64,000 bases of DNA from assembly GCA_964633115.1 (NCBI GenBank), contig CAZWEO010000016.1:3428-67427 (forward strand). Reading direction: 5' to 3'. The notes under the pieces were generated by a model. That model was not told the origin of the DNA. It did no database searches and saw only the letters and a program-made list of their open reading frames with translations. Below, piece after piece: positions 16,125-24,810 of the stretch; position 1 is the stretch's first letter, and each line of letters opens with the position of its first letter. This DNA comes from B30-G6 sp964633115 (GTDB taxonomy: Bacteria > Desulfobacterota > Desulfobacteria > Desulfobacterales > B30-G6). A program made the translations under genes and the position numbers.

Positions 16125-17717
16125 ATGGCCAATACAAATAACGCCAAATCCAAATCCTCCGCCAGCAAGCGGCGGATTGGGGATTCCTTTGTTGACAACA
16201 AACTCATCACCAAAGAACAGCTACGCCAAGCGCTAACCAAACAATCCCAAACCGGTGGTCAATTGGGTTCGATCCTACTGGAGTTAGGATATATCAAGAT
16301 CAAGGATTTACTGGCGTTTTTAACCCGCCAAAGCGGCGTGCAAGCCATTAATCTTTACGAAAAGAATATTTCTAAACCAATCCTCGATTTGGTTTCGCGC
16401 GAAAAAATATTCAACGACAGAATCCTTCCCGTGGCCGCTGATCAGAGTACCCTAACCCTGGCCATGGTTAATCCCAATGATTTTGAAACCATCAGTGAAC
16501 TTGGTTTTTCTTTAGGCAAAAAAATTAAACCCGTAATGATGCCTTCTTTTATGATGGAAGCCGCCCGCAAAATTATGTTAACCGATCCGGCCAGCGGGTT
16601 ACGCGGCAAGTTAATCCAGAAAATGGTCGAAGACTCTTGGGAAAAAATGAGTAAAGCCCCGCCCCTGATTTCCCTATTGCAATATTTGGCTAAATCGGAT
16701 GCCAGCGACATGCTTTTGACGCCGGGTGCACCGCCCTGTATCAAGATCAGCAATGAAGTCAAGCGCCTCAATATGCCACCACTTACACCCGACGATTGTG
16801 AGAAATATGCGCGTGATTTTCTCAGCGATAAGGATTGGCGACAATTTGTCGGTAGTAATGACATGGGGTTTGCGATCACCTACCCCAGCGTTGGCCGCTT
16901 CCGATGCAACATTTTTAGACAGCGTGGTACCATTGCCATTGCCGTGAGAAATATGCCTGAAACAATCCCCTCTTTTACACATCTCAATTTACCAAGCTGG
17001 CTTAGGGAATTTTGCCTCCGCCCCCAGGGCCTTATCCTGGTTGGCGGGCCGGCGGGTCATGGAAAATCCACCTCATTATGTGCCATGGTGGATGTCATTA
17101 ATACCAATCGGCGCTGTAACATTATCACCCTCGAGGATCCTGTCGAGTACTTACATCAGCACAAGATGAGCAACATCAACCAGCGCCAGGTGGGTCGCGA
17201 CACCCAATCCTTTAGTGAGGGTCTACGCAATGTTTTTCGTCAGGCGCCCGATGTGATCGTGATTGGTGAAATGCGAGATAAGGAAAGCTATGAGATCGCC
17301 CTTAAGGCAGCCTCTACCGGCCACCTGGTTTTAAGCACCATCCACGCCAACAGTTCCACATCTGTAATCGAAACTGTAATCAATTCCTTTGAACCGCATG
17401 AACAGAATTTGATTCGCCAGATGCTGGCTGATTGTTTACTGCTGTGCATAGCCCAGCGATTGGTACCCGCTAAAAAAGGTGCTCGCCGTGTACTGGCCCT
17501 TGAAAAACTGGTTAATAGCCATCGCATCAAAAAACGCATTCGCGAAGAAAAAACGCATCATATCCGTTCACAAATGCAGGCTGGCACCGAAGACTATCTA
17601 TCCATGGATGTATCTTTAGCCAATCTGTGTAAAAAAGATTTAATCCGGATCGAAGATGGCGCTGTTTATGCCGAAGACGAGGGCTTTTTCCGCGAACTCA
17701 TTTCGGCAGTTCGATAA
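16125..17717 (+). CDS. PilT/GspE-family secretion ATPase with MshEN N-terminal domain
   Basis: 530 residues. Residues 15-165 form an MshEN (type II secretion protein E N-terminal) domain, which in other members can bind c-di-GMP. The rest is a PilT-type hexameric ATPase: Walker A GGPAGHGKSTSL, ITLEDPVEYLHQ (Asp box), GEMRDKESYEIALKAASTGH (Walker B) and VLSTIHANSS (His box). AIRQMLADCLLLCIAQRL-like sequence (about 430-447) matches the PilT C-terminal region. No other type IV pilus gene lies nearby; two PilZ genes are within 5 kb. The role could be pilus retraction or gliding motility; unresolved. Confidence 0.85.
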   Translation: MANTNNAKSKSSASKRRIGDSFVDNKLITKEQLRQALTKQSQTGGQLGSILLELGYIKIKDLLAFLTRQSGVQAINLYEKNISKPILDLVSREKIFNDRILPVAADQSTLTLAMVNPNDFETISELGFSLGKKIKPVMMPSFMMEAARKIMLTDPASGLRGKLIQKMVEDSWEKMSKAPPLISLLQYLAKSDASDMLLTPGAPPCIKISNEVKRLNMPPLTPDDCEKYARDFLSDKDWRQFVGSNDMGFAITYPSVGRFRCNIFRQRGTIAIAVRNMPETIPSFTHLNLPSWLREFCLRPQGLILVGGPAGHGKSTSLCAMVDVINTNRRCNIITLEDPVEYLHQHKMSNINQRQVGRDTQSFSEGLRNVFRQAPDVIVIGEMRDKESYEIALKAASTGHLVLSTIHANSSTSVIETVINSFEPHEQNLIRQMLADCLLLCIAQRLVPAKKGARRVLALEKLVNSHRIKKRIREEKTHHIRSQMQAGTEDYLSMDVSLANLCKKDLIRIEDGAVYAEDEGFFRELISAVR

Positions 17718-17766
17718 CTCCCCTCATAAGCCACCGACTGAGCCGGCGGCATAGGATGGGAGTTAT
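17714..17766 (+). terminator. Hairpin at the end of the PilT-like gene
   Basis: ATAACTCCC (17714-17722) pairs perfectly with GGGAGTTAT (17758-17766), and an inner stem forms from GCCACCG with CCGGCGGC. It includes the TAA stop. There is no long T run directly after, so it may act as a processing or retroregulatory hairpin rather than a strong terminator. Confidence 0.55.
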
Positions 17767-17786
17767 GTCCAAGAATTTTTGTAAAG

Positions 17787-17898
17787 GCTTTTAGGCTATT
17801 AGGAGGTCGACCGTAGACAGTCTAATAATCTTCAGTCTAGTAACCTATTAACTCGAACCCTCGGAACCCTCGGACCCGCGAACCCGCGAACCCTCAAT
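17787..17898. repeat. Family A (17787-17850) and family C (17852-17898) repeats
   Basis: Family A units (TTAGGCTATTAGG... GTCTAATAATCTTCAGTCTAG) are followed directly by family C units, CGAACCCTCGGAACCCTCGG and ACCCGCGAACCCGCGAACCC. The family C block overlaps the 3' end of the Rrf2 gene on the minus strand, where it encodes the final residues (see that gene). Confidence 0.8.
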
Positions 17899-18321
17899 TT
17901 TCATATAACTCCCGTTAACCAGGCGCTCCACGGTTATATCATCCAAACGCTCGAACATGGCTCTACTGGCCTCGATCCACACCCAGCGAGACAAACAATC
18001 GCCGGCTTGGTTGCACACACCACAAAGCTTGTCTTCAGTTTCAGCACAATCCGTAATAGCCGTGGTTGTTTCAAGGGTCCGCACGATATCACCCACAGTA
18101 ATATCAGCAGGCGCTTTTTTGAGCATATGACCGCCATAGGCACCACGCTGACTTTTGATGAGTCCGGCTTCGCGCAACTTGCGGGTCAAATGTTCCAGGT
18201 ACTTTAATGAGATATTCTGACGTTTGGAGATGTCGCTCAGCGGAACAGGCCGACTCTTGGCATTGACTGCCAAATCCAGGATCAAGCGCGTTCCATATCT
18301 ACTTTTTGTCGTTAGTCTCAT
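17848..18321 (-). CDS. rrf2: Rrf2-family transcriptional regulator
   Basis: 157 residues from ATG 18321, which starts MRLTTKSRYGTRLILDLAVN, the canonical Rrf2 N-terminus; the earlier start at 18450 lies inside the histidine kinase gene. The winged helix (ISKRQNISLKYLEHLTRKL, then SQRGAYGGHML) is followed by CAETEDKLCGVCNQAGDC, cysteines in the place where IscR-type members bind an iron-sulfur cluster. It overlaps the kinase gene by 23 bases. In Desulfovibrio vulgaris rrf2 follows the hmc operon and regulates it, and the same arrangement is seen here. The last residues (SRVRGSEGSEGSS) are encoded by an intergenic repeat. Confidence 0.92.
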   Translation of the reverse strand: MRLTTKSRYGTRLILDLAVNAKSRPVPLSDISKRQNISLKYLEHLTRKLREAGLIKSQRGAYGGHMLKKAPADITVGDIVRTLETTTAITDCAETEDKLCGVCNQAGDCLSRWVWIEASRAMFERLDDITVERLVNGSYMKIEGSRVRGSEGSEGSS

Positions 18322-19828
18322 TATTTGTGGGTATCTTTGATTCCTCAGGAATATGAACCATCCCTGATTGATCCGGCTTTGATTTGGGAAGACAAATATG
18401 AAATTTGGAACCTTGCTTAAGTTCAGATTCGACGTTAATGGTACCACCATGCTGGCGGATTACACGGCTGGCGATGAACAATCCCAGTCCGGTTCCCTGG
18501 GAGCCTTTGGAGGTAAAGAACAGCGTAAACATTTTTTCCTTGGTTTCCTGGTCCATCCCCATGCCGTTATCGGTGATGATAAAGCAAATCCGATCAGGCG
18601 AAAGCTCAAAGGCGTCAAATGTTACGATATGATCTTTTTTGCTGCGATCGTAAGTACAGGCATCGATGGCGTTTTCCACAAAATTGACCAAAGCAGCCTG
18701 CATCCAGGTGGGATCGACATCGATAATTCCCAGCGTTGGGGAAATCTTGGCTTCCAGTTTGACACCATTTTTGTTTGCGATGGCCATGGCGTCACTAACG
18801 ACCTTGTCGACCATTTCTACGATGTTTATGGACTTATAGCGCAATTCCCTGGACTTGGCATAATAAAGGATCTCCAGCACCATTTTACGGATTCGACCGG
18901 TCATTTGCTTAACCTGGTCAAAGGCCTTATGCGTGCGCTGTATGTCGTTTTTGGCCAGACCTGTTTCAAGCTGATAGATGCCACCGTCCAAGGCTGTCAG
19001 CATGCCCTTCACACCATGCGACATGGATCCGATCATGAGCCCCAGCGAAGTTAAATGGTCCTGAAGTTGTCGAATCTCGGTAATATTGGTGGACATTTCC
19101 ATGACCTGGGTGATCTCGCCATCACCATTGCGTATGGGGGCTGTCCAAGTTAGAACGTTGTACTGCTTACCCGATTTGGAAGTAACCACTTCCTCCGTTG
19201 AGGTGGAATGGCCACTTGCGAACGTATCTGCCACCGGACAGGCCTGACACGGCGTTCCCCGATGCTTGTATACAGAATAGCAATGCGAACCGATTTCATC
19301 ACCAAAATCACGCTTGAACAACTTGTTGGTAGCTGTGAGTCGGAACTCGCTGTCCTGCACAGAAATGTAGCAGGGAACTTCATCAAAAAGTTGCTGATAC
19401 AAGTTCTGGGTATAGCGCAGTTTCTTGAGCTTATTTTCAGTAGTCTCTACCCGCTTATTGAGTGATATCCAGGAACGGGCCTGATATAGGGCCATATCCA
19501 GGGCCGTGCTTTTGACCGGTTTGAGTAGGTAATGCACGGCACTGTTTTTCAGCTCCGCCATGGTTAGATCAAACTGATCCGGTGCCGCCATGATGATAAT
19601 CTGTACCTGGGGATGGGTTGACTTGATACGTTTCAGAAAAGAAATCATTTCCAAGTCGGGTAGGCCTGGATCGGCCAAAATGACCTGCGCACCGATGTTA
19701 TCAAATAACACCAGCGCCTCCTCAGTGGCGGAAGCCATATGGCTTTCCATGCGCTTGCGTTCCAGATACACGCACAAGGCCTTGGCATGGCTGACATCTT
19801 TGTCAATTATGAGAATATCATCAGACAT
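18299..19828 (-). CDS. Receiver-PAS-histidine kinase sensor
   Basis: 509 residues with three parts. Residues 1-120 are a receiver domain (IDKD, ILADPGLPDLEM with Asp about 53 and YLLKPV). Residues about 145-265 form a PAS domain with cysteines CYSVYKHRGTPCQACP. Residues about 270-490 are HisKA-HATPase, GSMSHGVKG (His about 277), NFVENAIDACTY and DNGMGMD, GTGLGLFIA. It is therefore an atypical kinase whose own receiver domain is at the N-terminus. It overlaps rrf1 upstream by 8 bases and rrf2 downstream by 23 bases, so it is co-transcribed with the hmc regulatory genes. The PAS cysteines may sense redox state or a metal centre. Confidence 0.88.
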   Translation of the reverse strand: MSDDILIIDKDVSHAKALCVYLERKRMESHMASATEEALVLFDNIGAQVILADPGLPDLEMISFLKRIKSTHPQVQIIIMAAPDQFDLTMAELKNSAVHYLLKPVKSTALDMALYQARSWISLNKRVETTENKLKKLRYTQNLYQQLFDEVPCYISVQDSEFRLTATNKLFKRDFGDEIGSHCYSVYKHRGTPCQACPVADTFASGHSTSTEEVVTSKSGKQYNVLTWTAPIRNGDGEITQVMEMSTNITEIRQLQDHLTSLGLMIGSMSHGVKGMLTALDGGIYQLETGLAKNDIQRTHKAFDQVKQMTGRIRKMVLEILYYAKSRELRYKSINIVEMVDKVVSDAMAIANKNGVKLEAKISPTLGIIDVDPTWMQAALVNFVENAIDACTYDRSKKDHIVTFDAFELSPDRICFIITDNGMGMDQETKEKMFTLFFTSKGSQGTGLGLFIASRVIRQHGGTINVESELKQGSKFHICLPKSKPDQSGMVHIPEESKIPTNNETNDKK

Positions 19829-20174
19829 TCAGCGTTTCTTTGACGATTTTTAGCAGTTCATCGCGATCAAACGGCTTATTGAGAAATGCCACGGCTTTAC
19901 CAACGGCATGATCCCCTCCCGAAAGCCCGCTGATAACAATTACGGGGATATTTTTCAGCGATTTGTCCTGGGACATCTTGCGGTAAAATCGCGGCCCCCA
20001 CTCCTCGGGCATCTCCAGATCGAGGGTAATTAAATCCGGAAGCTCCTTTTTAGCCATATCCAGACCTTCCTGGACATCCTGTGCCGCAATGGCCGTGTAA
20101 CCATTGTCTTCAAATAAGGTCGTCAGGTAATCAATGATATTGGGATCGTCGTCGACAATCAGTATTTTTTTCAT
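19821..20174 (-). CDS. Single-domain response regulator (Rrf1-like)
   Basis: 117 residues, CheY-like receiver without an output domain: VDDDP at the start, phospho-acceptor in LITLDLEMP (Asp about 52), VIVISG and LNKPF. In Desulfovibrio the gene rrf1 lies right after the hmc operon, as here. The 8-base overlap with the histidine kinase gene makes the pair a likely cognate phosphorelay. GAGAGGG lies just before ATG 20174. Confidence 0.9.
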   Translation of the reverse strand: MKKILIVDDDPNIIDYLTTLFEDNGYTAIAAQDVQEGLDMAKKELPDLITLDLEMPEEWGPRFYRKMSQDKSLKNIPVIVISGLSGGDHAVGKAVAFLNKPFDRDELLKIVKETLNV

Positions 20175-20264
20175 TCATCCCTCTCTTTTTTTCCCTACCT
20201 AATATCGTTATATTGTGAAAATATGTGTTTTGGTGCAATCCCGAAGTGTCGTGTTTGTTTCCGA

Positions 20265-21164
20265 TTAACGATTGATACTGATAACCGGACACCCGGCCCG
20301 TACAATTACTTGCTCGATATTGCTTCCCAAGCGCGTATCCTCCCCCGAAGTCTTCTGGGTATGATGCGCCATCACAATCAGGTCGGCATGATTCTCACGA
20401 GCATACTTGACAACTTCTATATAGGGAATCCCTTCCCATACCTCGAAATTGTAATCATCGATGCCGCCCATATCGGGCAGATAACGTCCGCGTATGCGTC
20501 TGATGGATTCACGGATCTTGGTCTCAATTTCATCCTGCGTCAGGATTCGCCCCGTATGAACATTGCCGATATCAAGGGCATGGAAAATATGTAATTCGCA
20601 CGATAGGGATTTGGCCAATTTGATGGCAAACTTGAAGGCTGCATCGGATGCCTTGGAAAAATCGGTACCGAAAACAATATTGGACATGCCACCCCAGAAG
20701 GATGCCGCCGGACGATTGACCACCAGTACGGGGCAGGGTGCTACCTTGGCCACCCGCTGAAGGGTTGATCCCACCATACTTTTTTTATAGACCGAATCTT
20801 CGTTCTCGCCGGTACTGCCACCCATAACGATTAAGTCCGGCTTCCATTCACGCGCCGCCCGTAAAATTTCCCGATGCGGAAATCCGATGGCCACCTTGAT
20901 TTCGGTCTTTTCGGCGGTTTCAAGTTGTTTGGTGTAGTGAACCTTTATCTCTTCCTCCACCCAGGCAATATACTCATCATCCAAGACAACCTTTTCCTTG
21001 GTTTTGACATCTAAAACTACCTGGCTGTAGCCACGGGTTGGCACACCCAGAACGTGAAAAATGGATATTTGAGCATCATAGGCCTGGGCCATATTAAAGG
21101 CCACCCGTGCGGCATGATCAGTGGCCTCCGTTGCGGACGTGGCAAATAATATTTTTTTAAACAT
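20265..21164 (-). CDS. Tandem universal stress protein (UspA)
   Basis: 299 residues, two UspA domains in tandem: MFKKILFATSATEATDHAARV (1-), VMGGSTGENED and second half SNIVFGTDFSKASDAAFKFA (about 165-184), VMAHHTQ and the C-terminal VIVRAGCPVISINR. ATP-binding loops G-x2-G-x9-G(S/T) are partly kept in the first domain (GGSTGENEDSVYKKSMVGST). It lies between hmcF and the rrf1 gene on the same strand. A role as accessory in redox or energy stress is inferred from place only. Confidence 0.88.
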   Translation of the reverse strand: MFKKILFATSATEATDHAARVAFNMAQAYDAQISIFHVLGVPTRGYSQVVLDVKTKEKVVLDDEYIAWVEEEIKVHYTKQLETAEKTEIKVAIGFPHREILRAAREWKPDLIVMGGSTGENEDSVYKKSMVGSTLQRVAKVAPCPVLVVNRPAASFWGGMSNIVFGTDFSKASDAAFKFAIKLAKSLSCELHIFHALDIGNVHTGRILTQDEIETKIRESIRRIRGRYLPDMGGIDDYNFEVWEGIPYIEVVKYARENHADLIVMAHHTQKTSGEDTRLGSNIEQVIVRAGCPVISINR

Positions 21165-21204
21165 AGGTCACCTCATTGGCGGGTTGCCGAGAAAATCCAA
21201 CACC

Positions 21205-22593
21205 CTATTCTTGTGGTTTTATATGCTCAGGAATTTCGACCATACTGATCACCAAGGGTTTGAGAAAGGACCATTCAATCCCGATTTTATATTCTTCCTC
21301 CAAGTCACGGATGGCATCCCAACAGTTGTGGCAAGGCGCAATCACCAAATCCGCACCAGTGCTCAAGATTTGATCGCGCTTGGTAATCAGTGCTTGATTG
21401 CGCTGGGGTCGATAAAGACCGATGCCGTTAAAACCACCACCACCGCCACAGCAATAATTATGCTCCTTGTTGGGTGCCATTTCTTTAAAATAGCCGGGTT
21501 CAACGATATAGCTCATGATTTCCCGTGCGACATCCTTAAGACCATGGTTGCGCACGTAGTTGCAGGAATCCTGTAATGTTACCGGTCTTTTCAACCGTTT
21601 GGCTGGATCGATTTTAAGCTTGCCTTCTCTGAGTGCCTCGGCCAACCATTCAACATAATGGATGGATGGCGCCGGCGGCTGACCGGATTCCCGTCCAGCC
21701 CAGTAAGGGCCCTCTACAACCGTAGCACGGTGGGCATGGCCGCATTCTGTCCCGACCATGCGTTTGGGCCGCAGTCTTTCCATGGCGGCATACACACTTT
21801 CCACCTGTAGCTTACAAGCAGCCCAATCTCCGGCAAACATGGCCAGGCTGGTTTGTTCCCAACCCTTGCTGGGTACGGTCCAATTCTCACCGGCCAGGTA
21901 GAACAGGATGGCCGCTTCTGCCAAATCTTCAGGATAATGTTTGACCTCTCTGGCATTGACAGTATACATGATGTCGGCATCTTCTTTGTCTACCGGGACT
22001 TCGAGACCGAGATAGTCTTCTTCATACTCTTCCACCATCCATTCAAAAGTCTCCACGAAATCTTCATCGGTGACATCCATTTGGGCCCGATAAACCCGGT
22101 GCATACCGGCCCCGATTTTTAATTCCCAAGGCACAAAACCCTGTTGATAGAGAAGACCCCGTAGATATCCGAACATGATACCCATATCGATGCCGTGCGG
22201 ACAGTACATGCCGCAACGATTGCAACAGGTGCATTTAGCCCAGGCCGTTTCCATGACCATGTGCATAAAATCGTTGTCAACCTTGCCCTGGCGCTTGACG
22301 ATCTCACCGAGGGTGGATTGAATCTTGTAAGCCGGTACCTGTTTGGGATCGCGATTATTGATCAAGTAGAGAAAGCAGCTATCCGCACACATGCCGCAAT
22401 GTGCACATATTTCCAACCAGGTCTTCAGTCTGGATTTGAGCGTATTCTGGATGGTTTTCCAGAGCAAGTCGCTATCAACGTCCAACGACTTCATCTCTTC
22501 ATAGTATTCTTTACCGCCGGTATCACCCAGAAGCGCCTTGAGTTCTTCTTCTGTTTCCACCGGTTTTTTATTACAGAATTTTCCTTCAGGCAT
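21205..22593 (-). CDS. hmcF: Hmc complex iron-sulfur protein HmcF (CCG-domain, HdrD-like)
   Basis: 462 residues, matching HmcF (461 in D. vulgaris). Two 4Fe-4S motifs CAHCGMCADSC (about 61-71) and CTCCNRCGMYCPHG (about 120-133) are followed by CCG domains: DSCNYVRNHG, CCGGGGGF (about 389-396) and APCHNC. This is the cytoplasmic catalytic-type subunit, homologous to heterodisulfide reductase HdrD/DsrK, exchanging electrons with a thiol/disulfide or other partner. Last gene of hmcABCDEF. Confidence 0.93.
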   Translation of the reverse strand: MPEGKFCNKKPVETEEELKALLGDTGGKEYYEEMKSLDVDSDLLWKTIQNTLKSRLKTWLEICAHCGMCADSCFLYLINNRDPKQVPAYKIQSTLGEIVKRQGKVDNDFMHMVMETAWAKCTCCNRCGMYCPHGIDMGIMFGYLRGLLYQQGFVPWELKIGAGMHRVYRAQMDVTDEDFVETFEWMVEEYEEDYLGLEVPVDKEDADIMYTVNAREVKHYPEDLAEAAILFYLAGENWTVPSKGWEQTSLAMFAGDWAACKLQVESVYAAMERLRPKRMVGTECGHAHRATVVEGPYWAGRESGQPPAPSIHYVEWLAEALREGKLKIDPAKRLKRPVTLQDSCNYVRNHGLKDVAREIMSYIVEPGYFKEMAPNKEHNYCCGGGGGFNGIGLYRPQRNQALITKRDQILSTGADLVIAPCHNCWDAIRDLEEEYKIGIEWSFLKPLVISMVEIPEHIKPQE

Positions 22594-22636
22594 GCTGTAT
22601 CTCTCCTTACATGTTAGGGTTCATTGCCCGATATAA

Positions 22637-23314
22637 TTACCAGGCCATGCCTTTTCCTTGCATACCACCACGTTTGATAGCATAATCCATCCCCAGCTGA
22701 GCTCTGGACGCAAAAAACAGAACGATATGAGACAGTTTTGTAAATGGAATTGCAATCAGCAAAGCTTCACCACACAGAATGTGCAGCATCAACCAGAATG
22801 AATAATTACCGACTTCGTAACGTGCCATTAGACCCGTAATGAAGGGTGCTACGGATATTAGTAATATAAAATAATCATAGGAGGTCGTTAGAATCCGGAC
22901 TTCCGGCAAAGCAATCCGCCTAAGCGCCAGGAAAAAAGCACTAACGACGACTGCCCAAGTTAGGACATCGGCCAGCAACGGATTCAAAGTTACCAAGGAG
23001 AAACCGATTTTTTCCTCTAAAAAGAGATTGTGTGCTAGCAAAAACAGCGGCACCAGGACCGCACCAATATGGAAGCCGAAAAAAATAACGGTCATAAAGG
23101 GTTGCTTGCGCCAGCCGTGGGTGCCAAAAGGAATCAGCCATTTGATGATTGACCGCAGGGCCCCTTTCAGCCCCTGGGCCGGATAGGCCTTGTAGGCCAC
23201 GCGGTCCATCTGCCAGTTCAATCCACGGAAATAGAGGACAAACCGGACGAGCATACCGATTAAGCAGATGCCCAAAGACAACCAGAACATCGGGCCGGTT
23301 AGAAAATCGTACAT
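22637..23314 (-). CDS. hmcE: Hmc complex membrane cytochrome-b-like subunit HmcE
   Basis: 225-226 residues from ATG 23314, which has GGAGG 5 bases upstream and gives the family length (HmcE 226); the earlier ATG at 23329 is not needed. About six hydrophobic helices, starting MYDFLTGPMFWLSLGICLIG. HmcE/DsrM/NarI-type proteins bind haem b with His ligands, and candidates here are FGFHIGAVLV, LMLHILCGE and the region THGWRKQ. It anchors HmcF in the membrane. Confidence 0.9.
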   Translation of the reverse strand: MYDFLTGPMFWLSLGICLIGMLVRFVLYFRGLNWQMDRVAYKAYPAQGLKGALRSIIKWLIPFGTHGWRKQPFMTVIFFGFHIGAVLVPLFLLAHNLFLEEKIGFSLVTLNPLLADVLTWAVVVSAFFLALRRIALPEVRILTTSYDYFILLISVAPFITGLMARYEVGNYSFWLMLHILCGEALLIAIPFTKLSHIVLFFASRAQLGMDYAIKRGGMQGKGMAW

Positions 23315-23350
23315 TGATGCCTCCAGCAAAATAAGGGTTCGAGGTTAGAT

Positions 23351-23420
23351 TTAGGCTATAGTCTTTTAGACTGTAGGCTGTAGGCAGCCTATAGCCCCTA
23401 GTCTACAGCCTAAAGCCTAA
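23351..23420. repeat. Family A repeat inside the hmc operon (copy 4)
   Basis: TTTAGGCTATAGTCTTTTAG... GGCAGCCTATAGCCCCTAGT then CTACAGCCTAAAGCCTAA: two inverted arms. It occupies the gap between hmcD and hmcE, so it would be transcribed in the polycistronic mRNA as a hairpin. Confidence 0.8.
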
Positions 23421-23424
23421 TTCT

Positions 23425-23571
23425 TTAAAATGTGCGTTTCTTTTCATCCCTGCCGCTCAGAAACAGCCAAAACAGGAGCATCCCCACCAGGATGCCGCCC
23501 ATAAGGATATATGTCATGCTTTTCGAGTGCAGTAGAAAATCATGCAAAGTATAGAAAATATGTTCCATCAT
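23425..23571 (-). CDS. hmcD: Small Hmc membrane subunit HmcD
   Basis: 48 residues, too short for most gene finders. Sequence begins MMEHIFYTLHDFLLHSKSM and has one membrane helix, YILMGGILVGMLLFWLFLSG, then a basic end (RDEKKRTF). Size and position (between hmcC and hmcE) fit HmcD (about 5.8 kDa in D. vulgaris). An AGAGAGGC sequence lies directly before the two tandem ATG codons (23571 and 23568). Confidence 0.85.
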   Translation of the reverse strand: MMEHIFYTLHDFLLHSKSMTYILMGGILVGMLLFWLFLSGRDEKKRTF

Positions 23572-23646
23572 GCCTCTCTAATCCAGGTCTAATTCATAAA
23601 CATTATTAAGCGACGCAGTCGCTTCCCATAACATCGCGCAGCGATG

Positions 23647-24810
23647 TTATTGATAGTCCGGATGCTCATACAAAATCGGCATGTGCGTACAAACAAATCG
23701 ATAAACAACGATACCGACGGTGACCACGAATACGGATATGCCGATTTCCATCCAACTGGGGAAATAGCGATCGGCCGACGGCAGGTGCCAATTAAATGCA
23801 ACCATAGATATGTTCAGACGATTGAGGACAACCCCCAGCACCGCAACAACGGAAGCCCAGCGGACCAAACGCAAGTTCTGCTCACGGGCCGCTATCGCGT
23901 ACATAAACGCTGGCAGCGCCACAAATCCGACCAGTTCTACCAAAAACCACAACCCCCATCCGGTTGATAGGTAATGCCAATTATTGTCCATGGCAATGCC
24001 CAAAAATTTGACACCCACGTACCCCATCATGACAAAGGCGGCCGCCTTGCCAAAACCCAGCGCGACCCCCTGACTCTCCTTGATATGGGTTTCGTCCATT
24101 TTGCCATGCAAATATCGATGTGCCAATGAACCCTCGAAGATCACCATGGATAGACCTGCGAATACACTTGAAACGAAAAAGAATACCGGCAGATACCCTG
24201 AATACCACAGTGGGTGTAACTTGGAGGGCGCAATCATAAATAATGCCCCCAGAGATGATTGGTGTAGTGTGGATAGGATAACGCCGAATATGGTCAACAC
24301 CAGGGTCAGGCGAACCACCAGGCTGCGGACCCGTTTCAGCCCCAGCCATTCCAGGGCTGCCGGGCTGTACTCGATAAAGAGAACGGTTAAATATAGGAAA
24401 ACGCATAAGCCCACTTCGTAGAGCAGCGAAGTCGTTCCCGGAGATAGAAAGATCGGGTAAGGCAGGCGCCAAGGCCGGCCTACATCATAATGCAGGGCCA
24501 CGACAACCAGGGCATACCCTAAAAAGGCCGTCAAAATGGCCGGGCGCACAGCAGAGTGAAAGCGTTTTAATCCAAAAATATAACAGGCGGCCGAAGTGAC
24601 ATAACCGCCGGCTGCCAGGGACACACCACACAATAGATCAAATCCGATCCAGATACCCCAAGGGTTGTTATCATCTAAATTGGTAACCGCCCCCAATCCA
24701 CCTGTAAAGCGCAATACGGTGATGATGAGGCCGACCAGAATGATGACGCCGGCAATTACATTAAATGGCGTCAACATCGATTTATTTTCATGCGCCGTCT
24801 CGTATGGCAT
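23647..24810 (-). CDS. hmcC: Hmc complex NrfD-family integral membrane subunit HmcC
   Basis: 387 residues (HmcC of D. vulgaris 389). Nine to ten transmembrane helices, NrfD/PsrC type, from NVIAGVIILVGLIITVLRF on. These subunits pass electrons between the HmcB iron-sulfur protein and menaquinol. The ATG follows directly on the TAG of hmcB, without spacing, indicating translational coupling. The C-terminal histidine-rich helix resembles the family. Confidence 0.92.
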   Translation of the reverse strand: MPYETAHENKSMLTPFNVIAGVIILVGLIITVLRFTGGLGAVTNLDDNNPWGIWIGFDLLCGVSLAAGGYVTSAACYIFGLKRFHSAVRPAILTAFLGYALVVVALHYDVGRPWRLPYPIFLSPGTTSLLYEVGLCVFLYLTVLFIEYSPAALEWLGLKRVRSLVVRLTLVLTIFGVILSTLHQSSLGALFMIAPSKLHPLWYSGYLPVFFFVSSVFAGLSMVIFEGSLAHRYLHGKMDETHIKESQGVALGFGKAAAFVMMGYVGVKFLGIAMDNNWHYLSTGWGLWFLVELVGFVALPAFMYAIAAREQNLRLVRWASVVAVLGVVLNRLNISMVAFNWHLPSADRYFPSWMEIGISVFVVTVGIVVYRFVCTHMPILYEHPDYQ

